Source: Gammaproteobacteria bacterium
Lineage (GTDB): Bacteria; Pseudomonadota; Gammaproteobacteria; GCA-001735895
Length of the DNA: 53,579 nt
Assembly: GCA_022340305.1 (NCBI GenBank)
Contig: JAJDOF010000129.1
Span: forward strand, 1 to 53,579
Direction of reading: 5' to 3'
Shown: one piece after another, positions 1 through 9,054 of the stretch
How the letters are laid out: every line of letters begins with the position of its first letter
Position numbering within the stretch: the first letter of the stretch is position 1
Program-made: the position numbers and the translations under genes
Notes under the pieces: generated by a model
What the model was told of the DNA's origin: nothing
Databases searched by the model: none
Seen by the model: only the letters and a program-made list of their open reading frames with translations

Positions 1-3000
1 CATGCGGGCCTGTCCGTTATCGTCTGTTGTGACATGGCCGATGCCGAACAGCTGGAACAGGAAGTCCGTTTTTTCAGTCACGAACGACCCCGCATATATC
101 GATTTCCTGACCTGGAAACCCTGCCCTATGACCAGTTTTCACCACACCAGGACATTATTTCCGAACGCATTCGTTGTCTCGCCTCCATAACGACCGCCAG
201 CGCGGGTGTTTTGATCCTGCCAGTCAGCACTTTACTGCAGAAAATCGCTCCCCCGCCATTCATCCAGCAACGCTCGCTGCAGCTCGAGGTTGGCGACCAG
301 GTTTCGATGGGGAGTTTACGCGACAGCCTCGGACGATATGGGTATCGAGCCGTGGCCCAGGTCGAGGAGCATGGCGAATTCAGTGTACGTGGATCGATTC
401 TTGACCTGTTTCCGATGGGAAGCACCATCCCTTTTCGCGTGGACTTCTTCGACGACGAGGTCGAATCGATACGCAGCTTCGATGCGGACAGTCAACGCTC
501 CATCAAGAAAATTAACGAAATCCGGCTATTACCGGCACAGGAATATCCACTCGACGAAGACGGTATCAAGCGCTTTCGACTGAAGTTTCGAGAAACCTTC
601 GCGATCGATCCGAACACCTGCCCGGTCTATGTCGACATTTCCGAAGGCATCGCCTCGCCCGGCGTCGAATACTACCTGCCGCTGTTTTTTGACGAGTTGG
701 CAAGCCTGTTTGATTATCTGCCGGACAACTGTCGCCTGCTGATCGACGACGCCGCCACCACTCATGCAAACAGTTTTATCGAACAGGTAGAACAGCGCTA
801 CGAGTCGCGTCGCTACAATCTTGAGTGGCCACTGTTACCACCCGATGAACTGTTTCTCGATGCCGACAGCCTGCAGGCCCGGCTGCAGTTGCTACCACGC
901 CTGTACTTTTCCGCTTTCAAACTCGATACCACCGACAGCGCCTGCTTCAACTGTGATTCGCAGGCGATACCGCAGCTGACTTTGCAACCCAATAGTGAGG
1001 TTCCGGACAAGGCGTTGCGCGCGTTTATCGAGAACAAGGCCCTGCGCAAGGTGCTGTTTAGCGCCGAGTCTGCCGGTCGACGTGAATTTCTCAACGAAAT
1101 GCTGCGTCATTACTCGATTCATGCCAGTCCAGTGGACAGCTGGGATGAATTTCAGCAACGCGATGATCAACGTTATTGTTTGATTGCGTCGACGCTGGCG
1201 CAGGGCATGACACTGACGCAACAGGGGTTTGCCGTCATCACGGAAAGCCAGCTATTCGGTGAACGCGCGGTCCAACGCCGACGGCGTAAATATCGTAAGA
1301 CGCGTGATTCCGAATCCACCATCCAGAGCCTTGCCGATTTACAACTGGCGGCCCCGGTGGTGCACGAAGATCACGGTGTCGGGCGTTACCAGGGATTAAA
1401 AACCATAACCGTGGCGGGCATCGCTACCGAGTTCCTGTGCATCGAATACGCCAACGAAGACAAGCTGTACGTGCCGGTCTCGTCGCTGCACCTGATCAGC
1501 CGATATGCCGGAGCCAGCGAGGAAAATGCCCCCCTGCACCGACTCGGTGGCGATCGTTGGCAGCGCTCGCGCAAAAAAGCGCAGCAGAAAATTCACGATA
1601 TCGCGGTCGAACTGCTGGATATCCAGGCGCGGCGGGAGGCCATGCAGGGTTACGCGCATACACTTACGCTCGACGAGTATCAACAATTTGCCAGTGAGTT
1701 CCCGTTTGAGGAAACGCCGGATCAACAAACTGCGATCGAATCGGTCATCGACGACATGCGCGCACAACGCCCGATGGATCGAATTGTTTGCGGCGACGTT
1801 GGTTTCGGCAAAACCGAGGTCAGTATGCGGGCGGCTTTCATCGCGGCAAATTCAGGTACCCAGGTCGCCGTGCTGGTGCCTACCACTTTGCTCGCGCAAC
1901 AACACTATCAAAATTTTCTCGATCGTTTTGCCGACTGGCCTATTCGCATTGCCAGCCTCTCCCGGTTCACCGCCAAAGCAGGCCTTGATCAGACCCTCGC
2001 GGAACTCGCCAGCGGTAAAGTCGATATCGTAATCGGCACTCACAAGCTGCTGTCCGAAAGCATCAAGTATCACAATCTCGGCCTGGTGATCATCGACGAA
2101 GAGCATCGCTTCGGTGTACGTCACAAGGAAAAGCTCAAAGCGTTGCGTGCCAATGTCGATTTACTGACCATGACGGCCACGCCGATTCCACGCACGCTGA
2201 ACATGTCGCTATCGGGTATGCGCGACCTGTCGATCATAGCCACACCGCCCATGCAGCGCCACGCGATCAAGACCTTCGTGTCACGCTGGAACGCGGACAC
2301 GATTATCGAGGGCTGCCAACGCGAACTCAAACGTGGCGGCCAGATCTATTTTCTGCACAATGAAATCAAGACCATTGAGAAAACCGCGCTGGAGTTACAG
2401 CAACTGCTGCCCGACGCACGCATTGGCATCGTGCACGGCCGCATGAAGGAAAAGGAGCTCGAGCACGTGATGCTCGATTTCTACCACCACCGCTGCAACC
2501 TGCTGGTGTGTACCACCATTATCGAAAGTGGTATCGATGTGCCCACGGCCAATACTATCTTTATCAACCGCGCAGACAAGCTCGGCCTCGCTCAACTGCA
2601 CCAGATCAGGGGTCGCGTGGGGCGCTCGCATCACCGGGCTTATGCTTACCTGTTCGTACCTTCCGAACGCGCCATGACCAGCGATGCTAAAAAACGCCTG
2701 CTGGCCTTCGAATCGCTGGAAGAACTGGGTGTCGGCTTTACCCTGGCTACCCACGACCTGGAAATCCGGGGTGCCGGCGAGCTACTGGGTGACGAGCAAA
2801 GTGGCCAGATAACTGAAATCGGCTTCACCCTTTATGCGGAATTGCTGGAACGTGCCATACAGTCATTAAAGGCCAATCTGCCCATCGATTTTGACCAACC
2901 CATCATGCGTGCCTCGGAGGTTGATTTCCATATCCCCACGCTGATACCCGAGGACTATATTGCAGACGTGCATCGACGCCTGATCGAATACAAGCGCATC

Positions 3001-3354
3001 GCCTCGGCCAGCGATGAAGATGGTCTACGCGAGATACAAATGGAGTTGATCGATCGCTTCGGGCTATTGCCGGAGCCGCTCAGGCAACTGTTCAGGATTA
3101 CCCGTATCAAGCTGCAAACCGTGGCGCTTGGCGTCGACAAGATCGACATTGGCGAAGCGAGCGGTAAAATCGTATTTAATCCCAATCCCAATATCGATCC
3201 AATGAAAATCATCGAACTGATCCAGCGCGATCCCCGGCAATATCGATTCGACGGCAAACAAACCTTGCGTATTGTTTGTCAAAGTGGTGAACTTGAAGAC
3301 CGATTCAAGCAGGTCGAAAACCTGCTTAAAACGCTGACGACCATCCTGCCATGA
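1..3354 (+). CDS. mfd: Transcription-repair coupling factor Mfd, 5' truncated by window edge
   Basis: The reading frame is open from base 1, so the gene starts upstream; comparison with E. coli Mfd (1148 residues) suggests only about 40 residues are missing. Mfd is a DNA translocase that removes stalled RNA polymerase and recruits UvrA to the lesion. In order one sees the UvrB-like N-terminal module (LETLPYDQFSPHQDIIS, then DLFPMGS), the RNA-polymerase-interaction region (VVHEDHGVGRYQGL, YVPVSSLHLISRYAG), the helicase core with Walker A GDVGFGKT at 1792-1815 and DEEH at 2095-2106, TATPIPRTL, the GRVGRSHH motif VI region, and the C-terminal TRCF domain. The stop overlaps the start of csiV by four bases, so the two are probably co-transcribed. 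Identification is secure. Confidence 0.98.
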   Translation, partial: HAGLSVIVCCDMADAEQLEQEVRFFSHERPRIYRFPDLETLPYDQFSPHQDIISERIRCLASITTASAGVLILPVSTLLQKIAPPPFIQQRSLQLEVGDQVSMGSLRDSLGRYGYRAVAQVEEHGEFSVRGSILDLFPMGSTIPFRVDFFDDEVESIRSFDADSQRSIKKINEIRLLPAQEYPLDEDGIKRFRLKFRETFAIDPNTCPVYVDISEGIASPGVEYYLPLFFDELASLFDYLPDNCRLLIDDAATTHANSFIEQVEQRYESRRYNLEWPLLPPDELFLDADSLQARLQLLPRLYFSAFKLDTTDSACFNCDSQAIPQLTLQPNSEVPDKALRAFIENKALRKVLFSAESAGRREFLNEMLRHYSIHASPVDSWDEFQQRDDQRYCLIASTLAQGMTLTQQGFAVITESQLFGERAVQRRRRKYRKTRDSESTIQSLADLQLAAPVVHEDHGVGRYQGLKTITVAGIATEFLCIEYANEDKLYVPVSSLHLISRYAGASEENAPLHRLGGDRWQRSRKKAQQKIHDIAVELLDIQARREAMQGYAHTLTLDEYQQFASEFPFEETPDQQTAIESVIDDMRAQRPMDRIVCGDVGFGKTEVSMRAAFIAANSGTQVAVLVPTTLLAQQHYQNFLDRFADWPIRIASLSRFTAKAGLDQTLAELASGKVDIVIGTHKLLSESIKYHNLGLVIIDEEHRFGVRHKEKLKALRANVDLLTMTATPIPRTLNMSLSGMRDLSIIATPPMQRHAIKTFVSRWNADTIIEGCQRELKRGGQIYFLHNEIKTIEKTALELQQLLPDARIGIVHGRMKEKELEHVMLDFYHHRCNLLVCTTIIESGIDVPTANTIFINRADKLGLAQLHQIRGRVGRSHHRAYAYLFVPSERAMTSDAKKRLLAFESLEELGVGFTLATHDLEIRGAGELLGDEQSGQITEIGFTLYAELLERAIQSLKANLPIDFDQPIMRASEVDFHIPTLIPEDYIADVHRRLIEYKRIASASDEDGLREIQMELIDRFGLLPEPLRQLFRITRIKLQTVALGVDKIDIGEASGKIVFNPNPNIDPMKIIELIQRDPRQYRFDGKQTLRIVCQSGELEDRFKQVENLLKTLTTILP

Positions 3355-4256
3355 TTCATCGATTTTTCAGCTTGCTGGTGTTTTTAAGCCTTATGCCAGG
3401 CGCAGCACAGGCGCAATCCGGCGCGGCTGCCGGGGCCGAGCTGGTCCCGCGTTATGACATCGAAATCATCATTTTCAAAAACCTCAAGGTTCCCGTGAGC
3501 AAAGAGTTTGTGTTGCCGGTGAGCTCCCCGGGCAAGAGTAAAGATATGCTTGATTTGTCTTCGCCGGCAAGCGTGGCAGCGGCGCGTGCAAGGGGTTACG
3601 AGGTGCTGACAGCGAAAGAATTCCGCTTGCTCGATGTCGTGACGCGCCTGGTCGAATCTCCGCGTTACCAATTACTGATGCACACCGCCTGGCGTCAACC
3701 CGGGGTTGAACTCGAGCAGGTCATGCCAGTCTGGATCAAGGGTGGGCGCATCTACGGTAACGAATATACTTCGATCGACAGTAAAATTGAATTATTCGAT
3801 AACAATTTGCAGAGCTCCGGGTTACCTGAAAAAGAACCCAGGACCTATGAATTTGACGAACAGACCCTCGAATCGCAGAAATTGCTCATGCAACAGGAGC
3901 AATCCAGGCTGCGCCATAACGGTCTTTACGAACTCGAAGGCAAGATTACCATCGCGCTGTCACGTTACCTGCATATTTACACCGACCTCATTCTGCGGCG
4001 TCCGCGGCTCCTGGCCGACCCGGTTCTGGACAACCCGGCCGAAGCGGAATACCTCGAAGCTCACGCTGCCGATACACGCATACTGAATAATCACCTGTTG
4101 CGCGAACATCGTCGCATGCGCAGTAAAAACCTGCACTACCTCGACAGCCCGGAGTTTGCGATGCTGGTGCTAATTACTCCCTACGAGGTCGCAGAGGGAT
4201 TTGTCGAAGCGCCGCTCGAATCGGATCCGGTGATCAAATCCGTGGTAGTCGAGTAG
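3351..4256 (+). CDS. csiV: CsiV-like periplasmic peptidoglycan-binding protein
   Basis: This 301-residue protein begins with a signal peptide (hydrophobic stretch ending near AAQAQS at residues 18-23). The rest shows the features of the CsiV family, which sits next to mfd in many gammaproteobacteria: an early YDIEIIIFKN strand, the phrase LLMHTAWRQPG, a GGRIYGNEY segment, and a central SRYLHIYTDLILRRP strand. CsiV was described in Vibrio as a periplasmic protein needed for the response to D-amino acids through LpoA/PBP1A. The ATG at 3351 overlaps the mfd stop as ATGA, which supports both the start and translational coupling. Assignment rests on recognised motifs plus gene order; function in this organism is inferred. 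Confidence 0.8.
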   Translation: MIHRFFSLLVFLSLMPGAAQAQSGAAAGAELVPRYDIEIIIFKNLKVPVSKEFVLPVSSPGKSKDMLDLSSPASVAAARARGYEVLTAKEFRLLDVVTRLVESPRYQLLMHTAWRQPGVELEQVMPVWIKGGRIYGNEYTSIDSKIELFDNNLQSSGLPEKEPRTYEFDEQTLESQKLLMQQEQSRLRHNGLYELEGKITIALSRYLHIYTDLILRRPRLLADPVLDNPAEAEYLEAHAADTRILNNHLLREHRRMRSKNLHYLDSPEFAMLVLITPYEVAEGFVEAPLESDPVIKSVVVE

Positions 4257-4436
4257 CTACAGCAATTGAGTCGATACTTCATTGCATCAGCATGTCCCTA
4301 CCTATTTCTCGTCACTGCCAGAATTCGCAGCCGCTTCGCCTGCGGGCAGCGATATTCTGGCACAAACTGTCGTAATCCTGTCCTCCCTGCCAACTTATTC
4401 ACTGGGATTACCGTTGCAAGAAAGGTAAAATGCCGC

Positions 4437-5108
4437 ATGATTCGAATTTCCCTGTTAGTCCTTTTCCTAATGGTCGGTGCATCGCCCCTGCATGCTGCCG
4501 AGGTCAAGTATGTCACCGACGAATTTGAGGTCACCCTGCGCAGCGGTACCAGCACCGCAAACAGCATTGTGCGTCTGTTGCGCAGTGGCGCGGAGGTCAC
4601 CGTACTGGAAAATGATCCGGCTACGCAATATTCGCTGGTGGAAACCGAGGACGGCAAGCAAGGCTATGTGCTCAGCCGCTTTCTGGTGGAGAGCCCGGCG
4701 GCAAGGGAAATCCTCAAGGACCTGCGCGTCAAGTATGAGCAACAACAGTTACGACTCGAACAGCAACAGACCGAGATCGAGCAACTGCAACAATCGTTGC
4801 AGCAGGAACAGGCTGACAGTCAAACACTCAAAAACACCTTGCGCGCCTCTGAAAAGGAACTGTCCGAGGTGCGTGACGCCGCGCAGAATACACTTAATAT
4901 CCTCGAGCAGAACAAGCGTTTGCAGACCGTCGTGGACCAGTTGCGTGAAGAAAAAACCCTGCTCAGTGATACCAATGCCGAACTGAGCGACTCTACGCAG
5001 ATCGACTGGTTCGTGCGTGGCGCAGCCGTGTCACTGATTGCCTTCATTATCGGCATCCTGGTGACCAGGATACGCTGGCGTAAGCAGGATTCCTGGGGAT
5101 CTTACTAG
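4437..5108 (+). CDS. SH3-domain and coiled-coil membrane-anchored protein (TIGR04211/YgiM type)
   Basis: I place the start at the ATG at 4437, preceded by an AAAGG Shine-Dalgarno-like sequence, because it directly opens a signal peptide (MIRISLLVLFLMVGA, cleavage near ASPLHA-AE). The frame stays open upstream to 4266, but that extension does not look like protein. The mature 200-residue chain has a bacterial SH3 domain (RSGTSTANSIVRLLRSG, then GKQGYVLSRFL), a long glutamine/glutamate-rich coiled coil, and a C-terminal transmembrane helix (AAVSLIAFIIGILVTRIRW) followed by basic residues. This is the layout of the TIGR04211 SH3-and-anchor family, to which E. coli YgiM belongs. Its exact role is unknown; a cell-envelope function is likely. 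A large inverted repeat begins at its stop codon. Confidence 0.85.
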   Translation: MIRISLLVLFLMVGASPLHAAEVKYVTDEFEVTLRSGTSTANSIVRLLRSGAEVTVLENDPATQYSLVETEDGKQGYVLSRFLVESPAAREILKDLRVKYEQQQLRLEQQQTEIEQLQQSLQQEQADSQTLKNTLRASEKELSEVRDAAQNTLNILEQNKRLQTVVDQLREEKTLLSDTNAELSDSTQIDWFVRGAAVSLIAFIIGILVTRIRWRKQDSWGSY

Positions 5109-5229
5109 GTAGCTGTTCAGCTCACCTCTGATTTTCCCGACTACGGCGCCAAAAGTGCTCATATACACTTGTATACTGCGCGCTTTTTCCCTGGCCTCGG
5201 GAAAATCAGCGGCAATCTGAACAGCTACC
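5108..5229. repeat. Long inverted repeat with 33-bp arms
   Basis: The left arm at 5108-5140 and the reverse complement of 5197-5229 are each 33 bases long. Both begin GGTAGCTGTTCAG and end CTGATTTTCCCGA; only the seven central bases differ. The 56-base interior contains a second, weaker dyad (AAAAGTGC against GCGCGCTTTT). The structure starts on the last base of the preceding stop codon and lies about 90 bases before the end of the convergent metA. It could be a transcript-end hairpin or a dispersed palindromic element. No other copy is visible in the window. Confidence 0.85.
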
Positions 5230-5317
5230 AACGATCTGGCAAATAAACCAAACAGTTTTGTTACTCGTGGTCGTTCCGGGCCATCGACTGCCATTTAGTG
5301 GTCAAGTTTAAAGGCGC

Positions 5318-6385
5318 TTAGAGACCCAGCGGGTTATTCGCATCCACTTCGGTCATGAACGGCTGGTGCCGATCGATATTGGTAATCTGGTAAATCAATC
5401 CGATCCAGGTGCCGACTACCGCACTTGCGGTATCGCGCCAGGTATTCTTCAAATGTGGCAACACCAGATGTTCGGGGAAATCGGAAACTATCGATCCCTG
5501 CTGCCGGCTACGTTCAATCCGCCCCCTGTATTCGCGCATTACCGCGGTAGAAAACTCGCCGAAATAATTCTCTGGCATGGGGCTATAGACTTCCGTTTCC
5601 CGCTGTATGTACAGATTTACGTCGCGCTTGTATTCCTTTAACAGGGAAACGGTATCGTATTCCGGGTGTCCCTGAAAAAAGATGGTGCGAAAGCCATCCG
5701 GGCTGGTGGCAAGATGAACACAGCCATCTTCTTTTCCAGCCACCAGTATGCGCAAACCCGCTGCCTCGAATTGCTCGGGATACACGCTATTCCAGCGTGA
5801 ATGGGGTACATCGAATTCAGAGTTGACATCGCTGACCAGTGGATGGCCGCTGGCAATCACCTCGTGGCTGAAAACCCCCCACTTCTTGCACTTCTGTTTT
5901 TCGCGTTTTTGTCCATAGCGAAAATCCAGCACAGCGTGGGTGGCAAGACAGGAGCAAAGCGTAGACGTTACCTGCCGATGTGCCCAGTCGGCCACCTCGA
6001 TAAGCGGATCCCAGAATACCTCTTTGGATAAATCCGCGCCGATCACATTAGCACCGGTAATGATCAGGGCATCCAGGCCCTGCGCCTTGATCTCATCGAA
6101 GCTCTCGTAATGCTGGTCTATGTGCGCCTGCGCAGTCGCACTGCGCGGTAACGCATCCAGCGTGAAAGGGTGCACGTAGAACTGTGCGATCGGGTTACTT
6201 TCGCCAATCAGTCGCAGGAACTGACGCTCGGTAGCTTCCAGTGCAGCATCCGGCATCATGTTCAACAGGCCGATGTGCAATTCGCGAATGTCCTGCTCGT
6301 CCGCAATCTGCGAACTGAGCACGCGCACACCTTCCTGTTGCAGCTTGCTGAACGAAGGTAAATCGTTATGTGCTACCAGTGGCAT
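5318..6385 (-). CDS. metA: Homoserine O-succinyltransferase/acetyltransferase MetA
   Basis: This 355-residue enzyme acylates homoserine, the committed step of methionine synthesis, in the cytoplasm. The HTS-family signatures are clear: ELHIGLLNMMPDAALEATERQ near residues 35-55, LDALIITGANV at 104-114, the catalytic cysteine in CSCLATHAVL (Cys146 by alignment with E. coli Cys142), the FFQGHPEYD active-site His240/Glu242, and REYRGRIE. Length matches the family. The CSCLATHA version of the active-site loop is one found in other gammaproteobacteria and differs from the E. coli CWAVQAAL. Acyl-donor preference (succinyl or acetyl) cannot be read with certainty. The gene lies 11 bases after the P-loop ATPase gene on the same strand, so they probably form an operon. 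Confidence 0.95.
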   Translation of the reverse strand: MPLVAHNDLPSFSKLQQEGVRVLSSQIADEQDIRELHIGLLNMMPDAALEATERQFLRLIGESNPIAQFYVHPFTLDALPRSATAQAHIDQHYESFDEIKAQGLDALIITGANVIGADLSKEVFWDPLIEVADWAHRQVTSTLCSCLATHAVLDFRYGQKREKQKCKKWGVFSHEVIASGHPLVSDVNSEFDVPHSRWNSVYPEQFEAAGLRILVAGKEDGCVHLATSPDGFRTIFFQGHPEYDTVSLLKEYKRDVNLYIQRETEVYSPMPENYFGEFSTAVMREYRGRIERSRQQGSIVSDFPEHLVLPHLKNTWRDTASAVVGTWIGLIYQITNIDRHQPFMTEVDANNPLGL

Positions 6386-6396
6386 CGGTCACTCTC

Positions 6397-7242
6397 TCAG
6401 CTTTGTCTCTCAATGGCGGTTTCCAGCAGGCGCACAAAATCGGCGTCATCCCGAACCTTTTCGACTTCCTCGGATGTCACCGTGTAACCCAGTTCGGCGA
6501 TGGCGGCGTATTTCGGCAGCCGCGAATGAAACAGGCGTGGGAATACCCAGCGTGCAAACTCGTCGGGATCGACCTGGGCGGCGTATTCCAGCCCGGTCTC
6601 TTTGAAATAAATCTGCAGATGCTCCTGCAGGAATTCCGGACGATAGTAGAGCGGCTTGGGATCTGAAACCGCCCGTTCGATCAATAATTGTTCCTGCTGA
6701 TTGTTGGTCACCTGGATATAAAGAATCAGGGTGTTATCGACCAGGATGTCCATGACTCCCGGCTCATCGAGCTCGCACAGGCTGCCGCCGACGTCGTTGA
6801 CAAAGTGCGGGTAGCCGTAAATCTCCTGCGCTTTTTTGATGAAACGCGGAATATCAAACATGGCGTCTACTTCCGCCTGGCGATAAATTGCCTGGCGCTC
6901 GATAAATTCGCCAATCTCGACACCGCCACGCTCGGGGTCGCCGAGTTTGCCGACAAAACTCAATACCGGCCCAAGGTCATTGACGCGGATATTGTTTTTG
7001 ATATAAATCCAGTCGTTGCGCAGCAATTCCTTGAGGAAGGGTATGCGGATCGCCTGCGCCTTGATCATGTCGATAATATGCTCGTTAAGGTAACGCGTAC
7101 CGATGCGGTAGTCGCCCGAGTAATGGAACCAGTTACTGCCGCGCAATTTCGCTGACAGATAAGATTTGCCGACACCGGACATACCGACCAGGGTGACTCT
7201 CTTGTTTTCCCAGGCACGGAATTCTTCAAGCTCGAATTTCAA
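6397..7242 (-). CDS. P-loop ATPase/kinase-like protein upstream of metA
   Basis: This 281-residue cytoplasmic protein carries a Walker A motif GMSGVGKS at residues 20-27 right after a short N-terminal strand (NKRVTLV). The rest is soluble and unfamiliar, with conserved-looking stretches such as YSGDYRIGTRYLNEHI and FVNDVGGSLCELDEP, which resemble a nucleotide-kinase-like fold acting on a small substrate. I recognise it as a conserved hypothetical ATPase that can accompany metA, but I do not know its reaction. No signal peptide or membrane segment is seen. It starts 125 bases from the divergent GMC oxidoreductase gene. The link to methionine metabolism is inferred only from its position. Confidence 0.8.
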   Translation of the reverse strand: MKFELEEFRAWENKRVTLVGMSGVGKSYLSAKLRGSNWFHYSGDYRIGTRYLNEHIIDMIKAQAIRIPFLKELLRNDWIYIKNNIRVNDLGPVLSFVGKLGDPERGGVEIGEFIERQAIYRQAEVDAMFDIPRFIKKAQEIYGYPHFVNDVGGSLCELDEPGVMDILVDNTLILYIQVTNNQQEQLLIERAVSDPKPLYYRPEFLQEHLQIYFKETGLEYAAQVDPDEFARWVFPRLFHSRLPKYAAIAELGYTVTSEEVEKVRDDADFVRLLETAIERQS

Positions 7243-7312
7243 AATTCACTCCAAATGAATTAGCGTCCAGATTATGCATCATGCGCACTGAGGACGAAAC
7301 TGGAAGTTATGC

Positions 7313-7340
7313 TTTACGCGCGCATGGCACCGATTATAAT
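7313..7340 (+). promoter_or_regulatory. Sigma70-type promoter before the GMC oxidoreductase
   Basis: A perfect TATAAT at 7335-7340 is preceded by TTTACG at 7313-7318 with a 16-base spacer. Transcription would begin near 7347, about 20 bases before the GTG start at 7367. The position in the divergent intergenic region fits; no experimental support is available. Confidence 0.5.
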
Positions 7341-7366
7341 CCAGTTTTCCCATCACTGACGACATC

Positions 7367-8989
7367 GTGAACTCCGACTACGACTTCATCATTATCGGCG
7401 CCGGCTCGGCCGGCTGCGTGCTCGCTAACCGGCTCAGTGCCGATGGCAGAAACCGCGTACTGGTCATAGAAGCCGGCGGCAGCGACAAGCGCTTCTGGAT
7501 CCAGACGCCAATCGGTTACGGCAAAACCTTTTATGATGAATCGGTAAACTGGAAATACCTCACCGAAGCCGATCCCGGCATCAACAACCGGCGCAGTTAC
7601 TGGCCGCGTGGCAAAGTGCTTGGTGGCTCCAGCTCGATCAACGCGATGGTTTACATACGCGGACAGCACCAGGATTACGACGACTGGAGCGCGCTCGGCA
7701 ACCCCGGCTGGAGTTGGCACGATGTGCTGCCCTACTTCCGCAAGTCAGAAACATTTTCAGATGGAGCCAATGAATTTCGTGGCGATAGCGGGCCACTTTA
7801 CGTTAACAATGTGAGCGCCCAATATCATCCCCTGTGCAACCGCTTCATCGAGGCGGGTCGGCAGCTTGGATTCCACTATAACCCTGATTTTAACGGCGCG
7901 GATCAGGAAGGCGTGGGGTTTTACCAGATCAATACCCGCGATGGCCGACGCATGTCTGCCGCCCGCGCCTATCTGCACCCGGCGTTGAAACGACCCAATT
8001 GCGAGGTGCTTGCCAGGGCCCAGGTAACGCGCATTGTGTTGCAGGGAGGTGTCGCCAGGGAAGTGGAATTCATCCATAAAGGTCAAACCCGCAAGATCAG
8101 GGCAAACCGTGAAATCATCCTCAGTGCGGGCGCCATCAATTCACCGCAATTGCTGCAATTATCAGGAATCGGTAGCGGTGAATTATTGCAGGGTCTCGGC
8201 ATCGAGACACAGGTCGACTTGCCTGGAGTCGGGCGCAATCTGCAGGACCACGTCGACTACTGTATTTACTATCGCTCAAAGGTACCTACCCTGAATAACC
8301 GCCTGCGCCCCTGGTGGGGCAAGCTCCGGGCCGGTCTGCAATACCTGTTGTTGCGCAATGGCTTGCTGTCGCTCAGCGTCAACCAGGCAGGCGGTTTCGT
8401 GCGCAGTCACCCCTCGCGACCGCGACCCAATATGCAAATGTATTTCGCTGCCATCACCTATACCAGGGCACCTGCAGGCGAACGTCCGCTATTGCAGCCC
8501 GACCCCTTCCCCGGCTTTTTAAATTCGATAGGTTTGACACGACCCAGCAGCCGTGGCCACCTGCAGATCGCTTCGGCCGATCCACTGGCGCCGGTGAAAA
8601 TTCACCCCAACTACTTATCCAGCGAAACCGACATTACCCAGATGCTGGAGGGTGCCCGGCTGTTGCGACAACTGGCGAGCACGCCGGCGCTCAGCGAAAT
8701 CATCGACAGTGAAACGAGACCCGGTACAGCAGTGCAAACCGACGACGAGTTCATCCAGGACATTCGTAACCGCGCCGACACCGTGTTTCATCCCAGTTGC
8801 ACTTGCATGATGGGCCCGGATCAGCGCACCGCGGTAGTCGATGCACGCTGCCGGGTTTACGGCGTCGGAAGCCTGCGGGTAGTCGATACCTCGATATTCC
8901 CAACCGTCACTTCAGGTAATACCAATGGACCTACCATCATGGCTGCCGAAAAAGCAGCCGACATGATTTTGACCGACGGTACGGCCTGA
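7367..8989 (+). CDS. GMC-family FAD-dependent oxidoreductase (choline dehydrogenase-like)
   Basis: This 540-residue flavoprotein belongs to the glucose-methanol-choline oxidoreductases, which oxidise alcohols with a bound FAD. It opens with the dinucleotide-binding motif GAGSAG (residues 11-16), then shows the two family signatures (GGSSSINAMVYIRG and SAGAINSPQLLQLSGIG) and the C-terminal catalytic region (FHPSCTCMMG and SGNTNGPTIMAAEKAADMI). Length is typical of the bacterial BetA-like branch. The start is a GTG; no strong ribosome binding site is visible. The substrate is not predictable, because this branch includes alcohol, choline and polyethylene-glycol dehydrogenases. There are no betB, betI or transporter genes nearby, so a glycine-betaine role is not supported. 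It is followed by two exporter genes on the same strand. Confidence 0.93.
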   Translation: MNSDYDFIIIGAGSAGCVLANRLSADGRNRVLVIEAGGSDKRFWIQTPIGYGKTFYDESVNWKYLTEADPGINNRRSYWPRGKVLGGSSSINAMVYIRGQHQDYDDWSALGNPGWSWHDVLPYFRKSETFSDGANEFRGDSGPLYVNNVSAQYHPLCNRFIEAGRQLGFHYNPDFNGADQEGVGFYQINTRDGRRMSAARAYLHPALKRPNCEVLARAQVTRIVLQGGVAREVEFIHKGQTRKIRANREIILSAGAINSPQLLQLSGIGSGELLQGLGIETQVDLPGVGRNLQDHVDYCIYYRSKVPTLNNRLRPWWGKLRAGLQYLLLRNGLLSLSVNQAGGFVRSHPSRPRPNMQMYFAAITYTRAPAGERPLLQPDPFPGFLNSIGLTRPSSRGHLQIASADPLAPVKIHPNYLSSETDITQMLEGARLLRQLASTPALSEIIDSETRPGTAVQTDDEFIQDIRNRADTVFHPSCTCMMGPDQRTAVVDARCRVYGVGSLRVVDTSIFPTVTSGNTNGPTIMAAEKAADMILTDGTA

Positions 8990-9054
8990 TCGCCAGTCGT
9001 CCCTATTCGCTCGACAGCGGACGCATCGACAACCCGGCCATCGGTTTCAGTGCA

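Noticed and set aside
5031..5294. Minus-strand 87-residue frame overlapping the long inverted repeat
   Set aside because: It is made by the palindrome and the antisense of the SH3 gene end; no ribosome binding site and no familiar sequence.
7367..8989. Choline dehydrogenase BetA with glycine-betaine synthesis
   Set aside because: The GMC family is clear, but no bet genes are near, so the specific substrate is not supported.
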